In this document: positions 1-6,211 of the stretch, piece after piece
How the letters are laid out: every line of letters starts with the position of its first letter
How positions within the stretch are numbered: position 1 is the first letter of the stretch
Assembly (NCBI GenBank): GCA_017429885.1
Contig: JAFROA010000459.1
Location: 1 to 12,517 of the forward strand
Reading direction: 5' to 3'
Source of the DNA: Bacteroidales bacterium
GTDB lineage: Bacteria; Bacteroidota; Bacteroidia; Bacteroidales; UBA932
DNA: 12,517 nucleotides
The notes under the pieces: generated by a model
Database searches by the model: none
What the model saw: the letters and a program-made list of their open reading frames with translations, nothing else
Told to the model about the DNA's origin: nothing
Translations under genes and position numbers: made by a program

Positions 1-320
1 AGGTAAATTTCCGGCGTGGAACTGCCGACTCCGGGATAACCGTTCTGATGTTGTTGGTAGATGTACTTTGCCTCCGAGTCCCCGGAGAATACATCAGATA
101 CGTATATTGTCAGGATAAACGGATCCTGGCTCTCCTTGTTGATGGTCGAGAAGGTCCAGATCACCAGCCCTGCATCCTGCACCCCTTCCGGATACACCTT
201 CAGCCAACTTCCTTCCAGATTATCTGCCAGGTTAATATCAGGAATCAGTTGTTTCTCACACCCGCACAGTCCTGCCACCAGCAGCGCCGCACAAAGAACA
301 GTTCTAATTATCTTTTTCAT
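1..320 (-). CDS. Partial lipoprotein of unknown function (N-terminal 106 residues)
   Basis: An open frame starts at the ATG at 318-320 and runs off the left edge with no stop, so only the N-terminal 106 residues are visible. The start MKKIIRTVLCAALLVAGLCGC is a lipoprotein signal peptide: basic n-region, hydrophobic core, and a lipobox ending at Cys21. The lipobox reads L-C-G-C, with an unusual Cys at -2 but the normal Gly at -1. The mature part begins EKQLIPDINL and then has a mixed, beta-rich look (residues about 38-75: SWLKVYPEG, LVIWTF, PFILTIYVSD). I do not recognise the family; small Bacteroidota outer-membrane lipoproteins of this kind are often unnamed. It lies 88 bp downstream of the exporter operon on the same strand and has its own candidate promoter, so it may be independent of it. 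No function is assigned. Confidence 0.8.
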   Translation of the reverse strand, partial: MKKIIRTVLCAALLVAGLCGCEKQLIPDINLADNLEGSWLKVYPEGVQDAGLVIWTFSTINKESQDPFILTIYVSDVFSGDSEAKYIYQQHQNGYPGVGSSTPEIY

Positions 321-345
321 TTTTCAAGTTTTCTTATTAAACACA

Positions 346-353
346 CAAAAGTA
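346..353 (-). promoter_or_regulatory. Candidate -7 promoter element for the lipoprotein gene
   Basis: The minus strand reads TACTTTTG here, a full match to the Bacteroidota -7 consensus TAnnTTTG, about 25 bp before the lipoprotein ATG. No clear TTTG -33 box lies at the expected 19-21 bp distance. The rest of the 88-bp gap (321-408) shows no convincing terminator for the exporter operon. Confidence 0.4.
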
Positions 354-408
354 CGAAATGCTGCTTCGATTATCAGATTTTTTTCAGATTCTGAGCGAAA
401 CGAAGGAT

Positions 409-2748
409 CTATTCATTCTTCAACGAATCCACCGGGTTTGCACTGGCGGCTCTCCAGCTCTGGAGGGTAACGACGGCCATGGTAATGGCAGCGACGGCCA
501 GCAGTGAAGCGAGGAATATCCACGCAGGGATAGGAGCCTGATAGGCGAAGCCTTTCCGCCAATTGGTAATGATCAGATATGCCACTGGCGAGGCGATAAA
601 GAAGCTTATCCCCGCCATAATCAAGTATTTCCGATTGATCATCCCAAGGATGCTCTCCACAGTGGCGCCATTGACACGTCGAACAGCGATTTCCTTGCGG
701 AGGAACTGGGTCTCGAAGAACACCAGGCCGATTATGCCGATGATCGCGATGAGCAAGGCCACGAACGAGGCGATGGTGATGAGTTTCCCGAGCGACTCTT
801 CCTCTTTGTACATATTCTCGATCCATTCGTCGAGATGGCGGACATTCACCTGGTCGGGCTCCCTGGTCTGGTCAAACTCACAGACTGATTTTTTTATGAA
901 CTCGGAGACTTCCTTGAAGTCGGCCCCAGGAGCCATCCTGACATACATTGTGCTGAAGTTGCGCCACTGAGTCTTGCCCCAAACCAAGAGCATAAGCGGC
1001 TCCATCGGATGCTGGAGACTCTTGAAATTGAAGTCCTTGACGATTCCGATAATCTCGGTTTTGTCCACATGGCCGCCAATCTGGCTGCCCAAATGGTACT
1101 GCGGGAATTTCTGGATAAAGTTCTCGTTGGCGATGAAAACACCGGTCTCACTCTGGTTGTCAGAAGCCTGGAAATCACGACCTTCCAAGATCTGGAGGTC
1201 AAAGAACCTCAGGAAGTCATCAGTGACCGGAAGCACCTCGAAGAAGACCTGTTTCCCGTCGTCGCCCGTACGGCCCCAGCCCATCTTCTGATTGGAGACA
1301 ATCATGTTGTCAGAGAAAGTCGCCGCCTCAATCGAGGGGTTCTGCAACAGTTTGGATTCCAACGCTTCATGCTGACCCCCGGCGTAATACCCGCACCAGA
1401 TTTGTAAAACTCTGGCCTGATCGAATCCCATGTCCTTGCGGATCATATACTTGGTCTGGACCGAGACGTAAAGCGCCATGATTATGAATATGAACGACAG
1501 CACGAACTGGAGCGCCACTAGGGCGTTTCTCAGAGCACGTCCCTTTACGCTAGTCCCGTAGGAGCCTTTCAGCACTAGGGCAGCGGGTTGCGACGTGGAA
1601 TACAATGCAGGGGCGATTCCGGCCACGACAGCGGAGACTAAAGCCACGCAAAGGGTCAGGGCGAGTATTCCTGGAATATCATTGAGCTTCAGGGAATCAG
1701 AGACGTAGGATGCCCAGGATGTCCCTGAGACAATGTGAACGGCCAGACAAGCAACTCCGAATGCCGCCAGGGCGATCAGTCCGGCGTGGGCGAGTTGACG
1801 GCCGATGAGGGACCCTCTGCCCTCACCAAGAACCTTCCTGGTGTTGATGTTCTTAATCCTGAAAGGGATCTCGGCAAAGGCGAAGTTGATGAAATTGATG
1901 ATGGCAATGAGAATCAGCAGGATGGCGATGGCCGCCAAAGTGATGGTAATGGCTTTGTTGGCGCTGGAAACATCAGCCTTCACATCCCTTTCAAAATGGG
2001 CGTCGTGGATTTGTGAAATCCTGAATCCTTTGCGCGATTCTACCTGGGTCTCTTCATCGGACGATATGTATTCCTTGAGAGCGGTATAAATCGCATCCTC
2101 TGTCTCCTTAGCCAGAGAAGGATCTTTCAACTTGAGGAAAGAACCGTAAGACCATTCGCTAAATTCCTCCAGATTATTGTCCCCGATGTTCGCGATAATC
2201 CCGCAATGCATACTGTAGTTGCGCGGCGTATTCTTGAATACACCAATAATACGGGAGGAAATGTCACCGGTATGAAGCGTCTTTCCAATGGCGCTTTCTT
2301 CCCCGAATATCATTTTGGCGAAGGTCTCATTCAGAACAGCGTTACCTGGGACGGTGAAGTCCTTGGCCGAACCTTCCACCCACTCAAAAGGGAATACCGA
2401 GAACAATGCGCTGTCCACCAGAACTGCCGGAATCGTTATGGCCGATTCCTTGTCGCTCTCCCTATAGAATATCTGATTCCCTTGGTCTGATATCGTTCCT
2501 ACAGCATCGATATTCGGGCTGGCATCACGGGTCCTTTCGATGAACGGCCGGCTTATATGTGTGCTGAAAAGCCCCTCATCGATCCAGTTGTTTTCCATCC
2601 GGAACACCTTCTCGTGGCCCTTGAAGTTCTTATTGTAAGTAGTATCCCAGCGAACCTGCACCATCAGGATCATCGCGGCCGCCAGAGCGACCCCCATCCC
2701 GATGACATTGATCATCGTCGAAACCCCTGTCTTTCTGAATACTTTCAT
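409..2748 (-). CDS. FtsX/MacB-type ABC transporter permease, 779 aa
   Basis: This inner-membrane protein has a duplicated permease layout. There is one N-terminal membrane helix (about 11-31), a large extracytoplasmic MacB-type periplasmic core domain (about 32-260), and three helices (about 265-292, 318-341, 356-381). A second helix (406-430), a second extracytoplasmic domain (431-650), and three more helices (651-677, 708-730, 739-763) follow. The FtsX-like segments are the two triple-helix blocks; IPFRIKNINTRKVLGEG and FLRKEIAVRRVNGAT are the cytoplasmic coupling-type motifs usual in this family. There is no Walker A or ABC signature, so an ATPase must come from elsewhere. The ATG at 2746-2748 follows the HlyD-like stop by 3 bp, implying translational coupling. 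With the TolC- and HlyD-like partners it would form a tripartite pump of the MacAB-TolC type, which moves substrates from the periplasm out of the cell by mechanotransmission. Substrate unknown. Confidence 0.9.
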   Translation of the reverse strand: MKVFRKTGVSTMINVIGMGVALAAAMILMVQVRWDTTYNKNFKGHEKVFRMENNWIDEGLFSTHISRPFIERTRDASPNIDAVGTISDQGNQIFYRESDKESAITIPAVLVDSALFSVFPFEWVEGSAKDFTVPGNAVLNETFAKMIFGEESAIGKTLHTGDISSRIIGVFKNTPRNYSMHCGIIANIGDNNLEEFSEWSYGSFLKLKDPSLAKETEDAIYTALKEYISSDEETQVESRKGFRISQIHDAHFERDVKADVSSANKAITITLAAIAILLILIAIINFINFAFAEIPFRIKNINTRKVLGEGRGSLIGRQLAHAGLIALAAFGVACLAVHIVSGTSWASYVSDSLKLNDIPGILALTLCVALVSAVVAGIAPALYSTSQPAALVLKGSYGTSVKGRALRNALVALQFVLSFIFIIMALYVSVQTKYMIRKDMGFDQARVLQIWCGYYAGGQHEALESKLLQNPSIEAATFSDNMIVSNQKMGWGRTGDDGKQVFFEVLPVTDDFLRFFDLQILEGRDFQASDNQSETGVFIANENFIQKFPQYHLGSQIGGHVDKTEIIGIVKDFNFKSLQHPMEPLMLLVWGKTQWRNFSTMYVRMAPGADFKEVSEFIKKSVCEFDQTREPDQVNVRHLDEWIENMYKEEESLGKLITIASFVALLIAIIGIIGLVFFETQFLRKEIAVRRVNGATVESILGMINRKYLIMAGISFFIASPVAYLIITNWRKGFAYQAPIPAWIFLASLLAVAAITMAVVTLQSWRAASANPVDSLKNE

Positions 2749-2751
2749 AGC

Positions 2752-4008
2752 TTAGAATACTAACACGTCACTGTCACCGTAGGTGTCATAGCCGGAAGTG
2801 ATGACCTTCTCTCCGGGCTCAAGACCTTCCAGAACCTCGTAATACTGAGGGTTTTGGCGTCCGATACGTATCTCTCTCTTGACGGCCTTGTTGCCATCCT
2901 TGTTAACCACATATATCCATTTTCCTCCAGTCTTCTGGTAGAAGGTGCCGCGAGGGATGATGACCGCCTCCTCAGGCTGCCCGAGCTGGAGGTTCAGGTA
3001 ATATGTCTGCCCGGCCCTGATGTTGTCCGGCTGCTCGCCCTCAAACTTGAAATCGGCTTTGAACTTGCCGTCACGCACCTCGGGATAAACCTTGCGGATG
3101 CTGGTGGCGTATGTCTCGCCCTGGCGCTCAAAGGTGGCTTCCAGGCCCGCGACAACACGGTCGATATAATGCTCATCTATCTGAGCCTCAACCTTGTAAG
3201 TGCCCACAGAGTTAATCTGCCCGATCTTGGCCCCGCTGGCGATTGTCTGGCCAAGTACCACATCCAGAAGTCCAAGCTCGCCGTCAATCGGAGCTTTCAC
3301 GATAAGGTTCCCCTTACGCTTGCGGATCATCTGCATGTTGAGGAGCATATTCTCAAGGCTCTCTTCCATCCTGTCCACCTGGGTGCCGCGGTACAAGCTG
3401 TCCTGGCGGGAACGCTCACGGATCAGGTCATATTTCTTAAGCGAGAGTTCATAGTCCTCCTTCGCTTTGAGATAGTCCTCACGGGCGATCAGCTTGTCCT
3501 CATAGAGGGCTTTCTGCTGCTCATAGGCCCTGCGGAGTTTCTCCACGTTGGTACCGTACTCAAGCTCGTTCTGACGCACATCCAGCTTCTGCTGCTCCAT
3601 CTGTATCTGCGTGTTTCTCAAGATGTTCTCCTTCTCAGCAAGCTCAGCCTCAGCGTTTAGGATCTGGAGGTCCAGGTTGTCGTTGGAAAGGATGAGGATG
3701 GGATCCCCAGCCTTGACCTTGGAACCTTCCTCGATCAGGATTGTCTGGACCATTCCGCCTTCCTGGGGAGACAACTGGATGGTGGTCATAGGCTGCACCC
3801 TTCCGCTGACACGGATGTAGTCGTTGAACTCACCTTTGACGGCAGCGCTGACGGTGAGCGTGTCCTTGTCCACCCGCAGGGTCTTGTTGTTGGGACGGGC
3901 TATCAGATAGATGATGAATATTCCCAAAAGGGCACCCAACCACCACGGCAACGCCTTCTTCGTGAAAGCCACTCTCCAACCTGTTTTCTTCTCTAAAATC
4001 CTATCCAT
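2752..4008 (-). CDS. HlyD/MacA-family periplasmic adaptor protein, 418 aa
   Basis: This is a membrane-fusion adaptor that would bridge the inner-membrane permease and the TolC-like outer-membrane channel. A short cytoplasmic N-terminus (1-22) is followed by one membrane anchor (about 23-39, LGALLGIFIIYLIA). A lipoyl-like half-domain follows (about 65-108, with SPQEGGMVQTILIEEGSKVKAGDPIL, shown here only as a landmark). A long charged alpha-helical hairpin spans about 112-230, and the second lipoyl half is VKAPIDGELGLLD. The beta-barrel and membrane-proximal domains complete the protein (about 255-418, including GLEPGEKVITSGYD). Length is normal for the family. It lies 11 bp or so after the TolC-like gene and 3 bp before the permease, so the three genes form one operon. 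No lipidation signal is seen, so it is held by the transmembrane anchor. Confidence 0.93.
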   Translation of the reverse strand: MDRILEKKTGWRVAFTKKALPWWLGALLGIFIIYLIARPNNKTLRVDKDTLTVSAAVKGEFNDYIRVSGRVQPMTTIQLSPQEGGMVQTILIEEGSKVKAGDPILILSNDNLDLQILNAEAELAEKENILRNTQIQMEQQKLDVRQNELEYGTNVEKLRRAYEQQKALYEDKLIAREDYLKAKEDYELSLKKYDLIRERSRQDSLYRGTQVDRMEESLENMLLNMQMIRKRKGNLIVKAPIDGELGLLDVVLGQTIASGAKIGQINSVGTYKVEAQIDEHYIDRVVAGLEATFERQGETYATSIRKVYPEVRDGKFKADFKFEGEQPDNIRAGQTYYLNLQLGQPEEAVIIPRGTFYQKTGGKWIYVVNKDGNKAVKREIRIGRQNPQYYEVLEGLEPGEKVITSGYDTYGDSDVLVF

Positions 4009-4019
4009 AGCATTGTGTT

Positions 4020-5408
4020 TTAATCCTGGTTGATATATTCCTCACCATTGTAGTAGCGGACCACCGCACTCTTGATGAGATATTTGTAAAGCGAATTCAT
4101 CTCGTCCGCTTTTGATTTCAGGTAGTTGTTGGTCGCGGTCTGAAGCTCCAAAGGAGAGATAAGCCCCTGCTCCATCTTCTTGAGATTGAGGTTGTACGCC
4201 TCCTCTTGGACCTCAGACTTGTAGCGGGCCTGGTCGTATGCGGCCTCACTGCCGTCACGGTCTTGGATGGCCCTTCTGACCTCGCTCTCCACATCCCTGC
4301 GCTTCTGGTCAAATTCGGCTGTAGCTTTCACCAAAGCGTTGCGCTGCTTAGCGATCCTTGACCTCTTCTGCATCTTTCCCCAAATCGGGATTGACATCGA
4401 CATCTCGACATATTCTCCACCATTATTCCTGAATTGGTCACGGAAAGGATTGGTCTGGGCACCCCGGTAGGTGTAATATGTCGTGCTCCAGCCGGCGTAT
4501 AATCCAAGGGAAGGGAGAATCTGCCCCTTTGTTGTGCTGAGCTCCCGCTTCGCATTGAGCATCGTTCCCTCGGCGATTTTGATCTGTGGATTGTTCTCCA
4601 GCGCAAAGGAGATGACTGCGTCCGTTGAGGGATCCCCGGTCAAGCCGGGGATGACAGATGTGCCGTCATGCCCGACCTGATCGGGCATCGCCGTGTCAAT
4701 CACCAGTTCCTCCTCGGGCGGCCAGAACATCAGGTCGCCAAGAGTTATAAGCTGGTCCTTATAAGAGTTTCTCACATTAGTAAGGTCATATTTCCTGTCG
4801 GCAAGGTCAGCCTCCATCTGAACCACGTCAGCATGGCCTTTCTGCCCGAGCTCCTCTTGCCTCACAGCCTTTTTGAGAGCCATCTCGGCAGCTCCGACCT
4901 GCTCCTCATAAATGTCAGCCAAACGCTTGTAATACACCACGTTGTAATATGCCTCCATCACGGCGAGGCAGATGTCAGCCTCGACCTGCTTCTCCTGAGA
5001 CTCGCTGATGGCGAGACCTGTCTTTGAGATCTTGAGGTTGTTCACGGCCTGGAATCCGTTGAAGAGGTCGAATCCGGCGCTGACACTATAGCTATTGTGA
5101 AATGAGGTCTGTGTGAAATAGGTGTTGGTCTGCGGATCGATTGAGCGTCCGAAGTTATAGTAGGCATATGTGCTACCGCTGAGATTCGGAGTGAAAGCCT
5201 GGAGCAGAGCGTCCCTGCGGGCTATCCTGGCGTCACCGGAAGCGGCCTGCTGGATGCGCGTCTTCGTGGAATTCGAGATGGCGTACTCCATGCAGTCCTT
5301 AAGGCTCATCACTTTTGAAGACTCCTGGGCCCTGGAGTTATCCACAGGCCCGAGAGTCATCACTAAATACACACAAATAAAAGCTATAAAAAAGGTTCTT
5401 CTTGTCAT
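4020..5408 (-). CDS. TolC-family outer-membrane efflux protein with an in-frame repeat insertion
   Basis: First gene of the exporter operon. I place the start at the ATG at 5406-5408; an in-frame GTG at 5414 would add two residues. The product has a Sec signal peptide (MTRRTFFIAFICVYLVM, cleavage near SRA/QESS). Two OEP-type repeats of long amphipathic helices interrupted by beta segments follow, as expected for a trimeric channel-tunnel (MSLKDCMEYAISNS at the first repeat, DAVISFALENNPQIKIAEG at the second). Between the repeats, residues about 240-260 (numbered from the ATG) read MPDQVGHDGTSVIPGLTGDP. They are encoded entirely by two palindromic repeat units (4629-4690), so this is an inserted segment and not part of the fold. 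It lies at the repeat boundary, where an extra loop would be tolerated. The gene ends about 11 bp before the adaptor gene. Confident of family; substrate unknown. Confidence 0.93.
   Translation of the reverse strand: MTRRTFFIAFICVYLVMTLGPVDNSRAQESSKVMSLKDCMEYAISNSTKTRIQQAASGDARIARRDALLQAFTPNLSGSTYAYYNFGRSIDPQTNTYFTQTSFHNSYSVSAGFDLFNGFQAVNNLKISKTGLAISESQEKQVEADICLAVMEAYYNVVYYKRLADIYEEQVGAAEMALKKAVRQEELGQKGHADVVQMEADLADRKYDLTNVRNSYKDQLITLGDLMFWPPEEELVIDTAMPDQVGHDGTSVIPGLTGDPSTDAVISFALENNPQIKIAEGTMLNAKRELSTTKGQILPSLGLYAGWSTTYYTYRGAQTNPFRDQFRNNGGEYVEMSMSIPIWGKMQKRSRIAKQRNALVKATAEFDQKRRDVESEVRRAIQDRDGSEAAYDQARYKSEVQEEAYNLNLKKMEQGLISPLELQTATNNYLKSKADEMNSLYKYLIKSAVVRYYNGEEYINQD
4629..4690 (-). repeat. 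Composite palindromic repeat (two hairpins) inside the tolC-like gene
   Basis: Two perfect inverted repeats lie next to each other. Unit B is ATGCCCGA, 5-nt loop, TCGGGCAT at 4668-4688. Unit A is ATCCCCGG, 5-nt loop, CCGGGGAT at 4632-4652. Each is flanked by GTC/GAC on one side. On the coding (minus) strand the order is B then A, the same order and orientation relative to transcription as in the copy at 9612-9686. The element keeps the tolC-like frame open and encodes about 21 residues. Confidence 0.9.
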
Positions 5409-5422
5409 TTTCACTATCGTTA

Positions 5423-5432
5423 TTTACACTTT
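5423..5432 (-). promoter_or_regulatory. Isolated AAAGTGTAAA half-site in the tolC-like leader
   Basis: The minus strand reads AAAGTGTAAA, identical to the half-site found in each of the two dyads at 5517-5560. It lies between the -12-like element and the start codon. A further inverted half-site (AAGTGTAAA on the plus strand, about 5506-5514) flanks the dyads. This suggests more than one binding position for the same regulator. Confidence 0.4.
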
Positions 5433-5444
5433 CTCTAAAAAAGG

Positions 5445-5460
5445 CACACTTACCGTGCCA
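5445..5460 (-). promoter_or_regulatory. Sigma-54-like -24/-12 promoter candidate for the exporter operon
   Basis: Read on the minus strand, TGGCACG matches the -24 half of the sigma-54 consensus (TGGCACG-N4-TTGCW) at all seven positions. The -12 half at the correct spacing reads GTGT, so only its central TG matches; a better TGTGC lies 2 bp further on. The start of transcription would be near 5435, giving a leader of about 25 nt before the ATG at 5408. The two halves also form a GGCAC/GTGCC inverted repeat, so the site could instead be a repressor operator. Confidence 0.4.
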
Positions 5461-5516
5461 TTTGGGCTAAAGTACTGTTTCACAACGACTTCCATAAAAA
5501 TGACAAGTGTAAAAAA

Positions 5517-5560
5517 TGTAAAGGACTTTACACTTTCATGTAAAGCCCTTTACACTTTTA
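5517..5560. promoter_or_regulatory. Two tandem 16-bp dyads, probable activator-binding sites
   Basis: Two copies of a 22-bp unit follow each other directly (5517-5538 and 5539-5560). Each contains a perfect dyad, TGTAAAG-N2-CTTTACA, with centre bases GA in one and CC in the other, followed by CTTT-C/T-A. A 22-bp period puts both dyads on the same face of the helix. Relative to the tolC-like gene they lie about 80-125 bp upstream of the predicted start of transcription, a usual place for an NtrC-type enhancer. An alternative reading is a weak terminator for the gene at 5583-6137, because on the minus strand the 5517 dyad is followed by six T residues. That hairpin would be AT-rich with a tight loop. 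Confidence 0.6.
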
Positions 5561-5567
5561 GGGTATT

Positions 5568-5583
5568 AGCCAGAATCCTGGCT
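5568..5583 (-). terminator. Hairpin just after the stop of the 184-aa gene
   Basis: The stem AGCCAG/CTGGCT with a 4-nt loop (AATC on plus) begins at the stop codon of the gene ending at 5583. No T-tract follows directly on the minus strand, so it is either a weak terminator or a 3'-end stabilising hairpin. Confidence 0.35.
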
Positions 5584-6137
5584 TACTTCTCTTTCGGATG
5601 CAGCTTCTTGTAAAGCTTAAGCGAGCTCAGCAAACTTCCGAAATCATTCTTGCCGATATGTGTTGCACGGACGAGTGGCTGAGTGCCTTCGGTGGGCAGG
5701 CTGAACTCCAAGACCTTGCTCACAAACTGCCTTCTGGTGACCTTGACAGGTACGATCTCGTTGTTCGGATATGCCACGGCGAAGCAACCGTTGAGTTCCA
5801 TGGTTGACTTCCTGGGAGCTTTATAGAAATCCTTGATCTCCTGCATCTTAGCTATCGCCTCATCAAGAGTGCCACCAAGGGGGATAAACAACTCGAAGAC
5901 AGGATCAAACTGGACCTGGATTATGTCAGTACCAACCCCGAGATGTCCGAGTGAGAGGTAGTACATGCGGGGATTCTCATCATTCATGTAGAAAACTTCC
6001 AACTCTGTGGTAAAGGCCTCATCGATTTCGGTCTCCACTTCCACAAGCTCAATCCTGGGACGGAGAATAGAGTTATTCTGCCCAAAAGAAAGAACTGTCA
6101 CGCACACAAGAGCGAGAGATAATAAAACTTTTTTCAT
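5583..6137 (-). CDS. Unknown secreted/periplasmic protein, 184 aa
   Basis: I do not recognise the family. The N-terminus MKKVLLSLALVCVTVLSFGQ is a clear Sec signal peptide with likely cleavage at SFG/Q; no lipobox Cys is present. The mature part (about 165 residues) is soluble and mixed alpha/beta: strands such as IELVEVETEI, TELEVFYM, RMYYLSLGHLG and IIQVQFDPVFELFIPLGG, then a helix (DEAIAKMQEIKDFY). The C-terminal part is basic (SLLSSLKLYKKLHPKEK). One Cys (NGCFAVAY) makes a disulfide unlikely. It has its own good promoter just upstream and a hairpin just downstream, so it looks monocistronic. It sits between the exporter operon and the C69/sialidase-like gene, all on the same strand. A role with the exporter is possible but nothing in the sequence shows it. 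Confidence 0.85.
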   Translation of the reverse strand: MKKVLLSLALVCVTVLSFGQNNSILRPRIELVEVETEIDEAFTTELEVFYMNDENPRMYYLSLGHLGVGTDIIQVQFDPVFELFIPLGGTLDEAIAKMQEIKDFYKAPRKSTMELNGCFAVAYPNNEIVPVKVTRRQFVSKVLEFSLPTEGTQPLVRATHIGKNDFGSLLSSLKLYKKLHPKEK

Positions 6138-6179
6138 GCTACTTATAAAAAATTGGTTATTTGTATCTTATATTTCACG

Positions 6180-6211
6180 CAAAGATATCACTTTTCAAGA
6201 ATACTGCCAAA
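6180..6211 (-). promoter_or_regulatory. Bacteroidota-type promoter (-33 TTTG, -7 TATCTTTG) for the 184-aa gene
   Basis: On the minus strand TTTG (6208-6211) and TATCTTTG (6180-6187) are separated by 20 bp, matching the Bacteroides sigma-ABfr consensus TTTG / TAnnTTTG with usual spacing. Transcription would start near 6174, leaving a leader of about 37 nt before the ATG at 6137. The -33 box and spacer lie inside the last codons of the upstream gene, and the -7 box directly abuts its stop codon. Confidence 0.7.

Noticed and set aside
370..396. Possible terminator of the exporter operon (TCAGA/TCTGA inverted repeat and a run of seven T on plus)
   Set aside because: On the minus strand, the direction that matters, the short stem is followed by A residues and not T, so it is not an intrinsic terminator for that operon.
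2854..3660. Long open frame (268 aa) on the plus strand
   Set aside because: It is antisense to the HlyD-like gene, whose domains are clear. The product is a low-complexity Leu/Val-rich shadow with no recognisable motif.
5517..5560. Minimal CRISPR-like pair of repeats
   Set aside because: Only two directly abutting 22-bp units with no spacers and no cas genes; an operator array explains it better.
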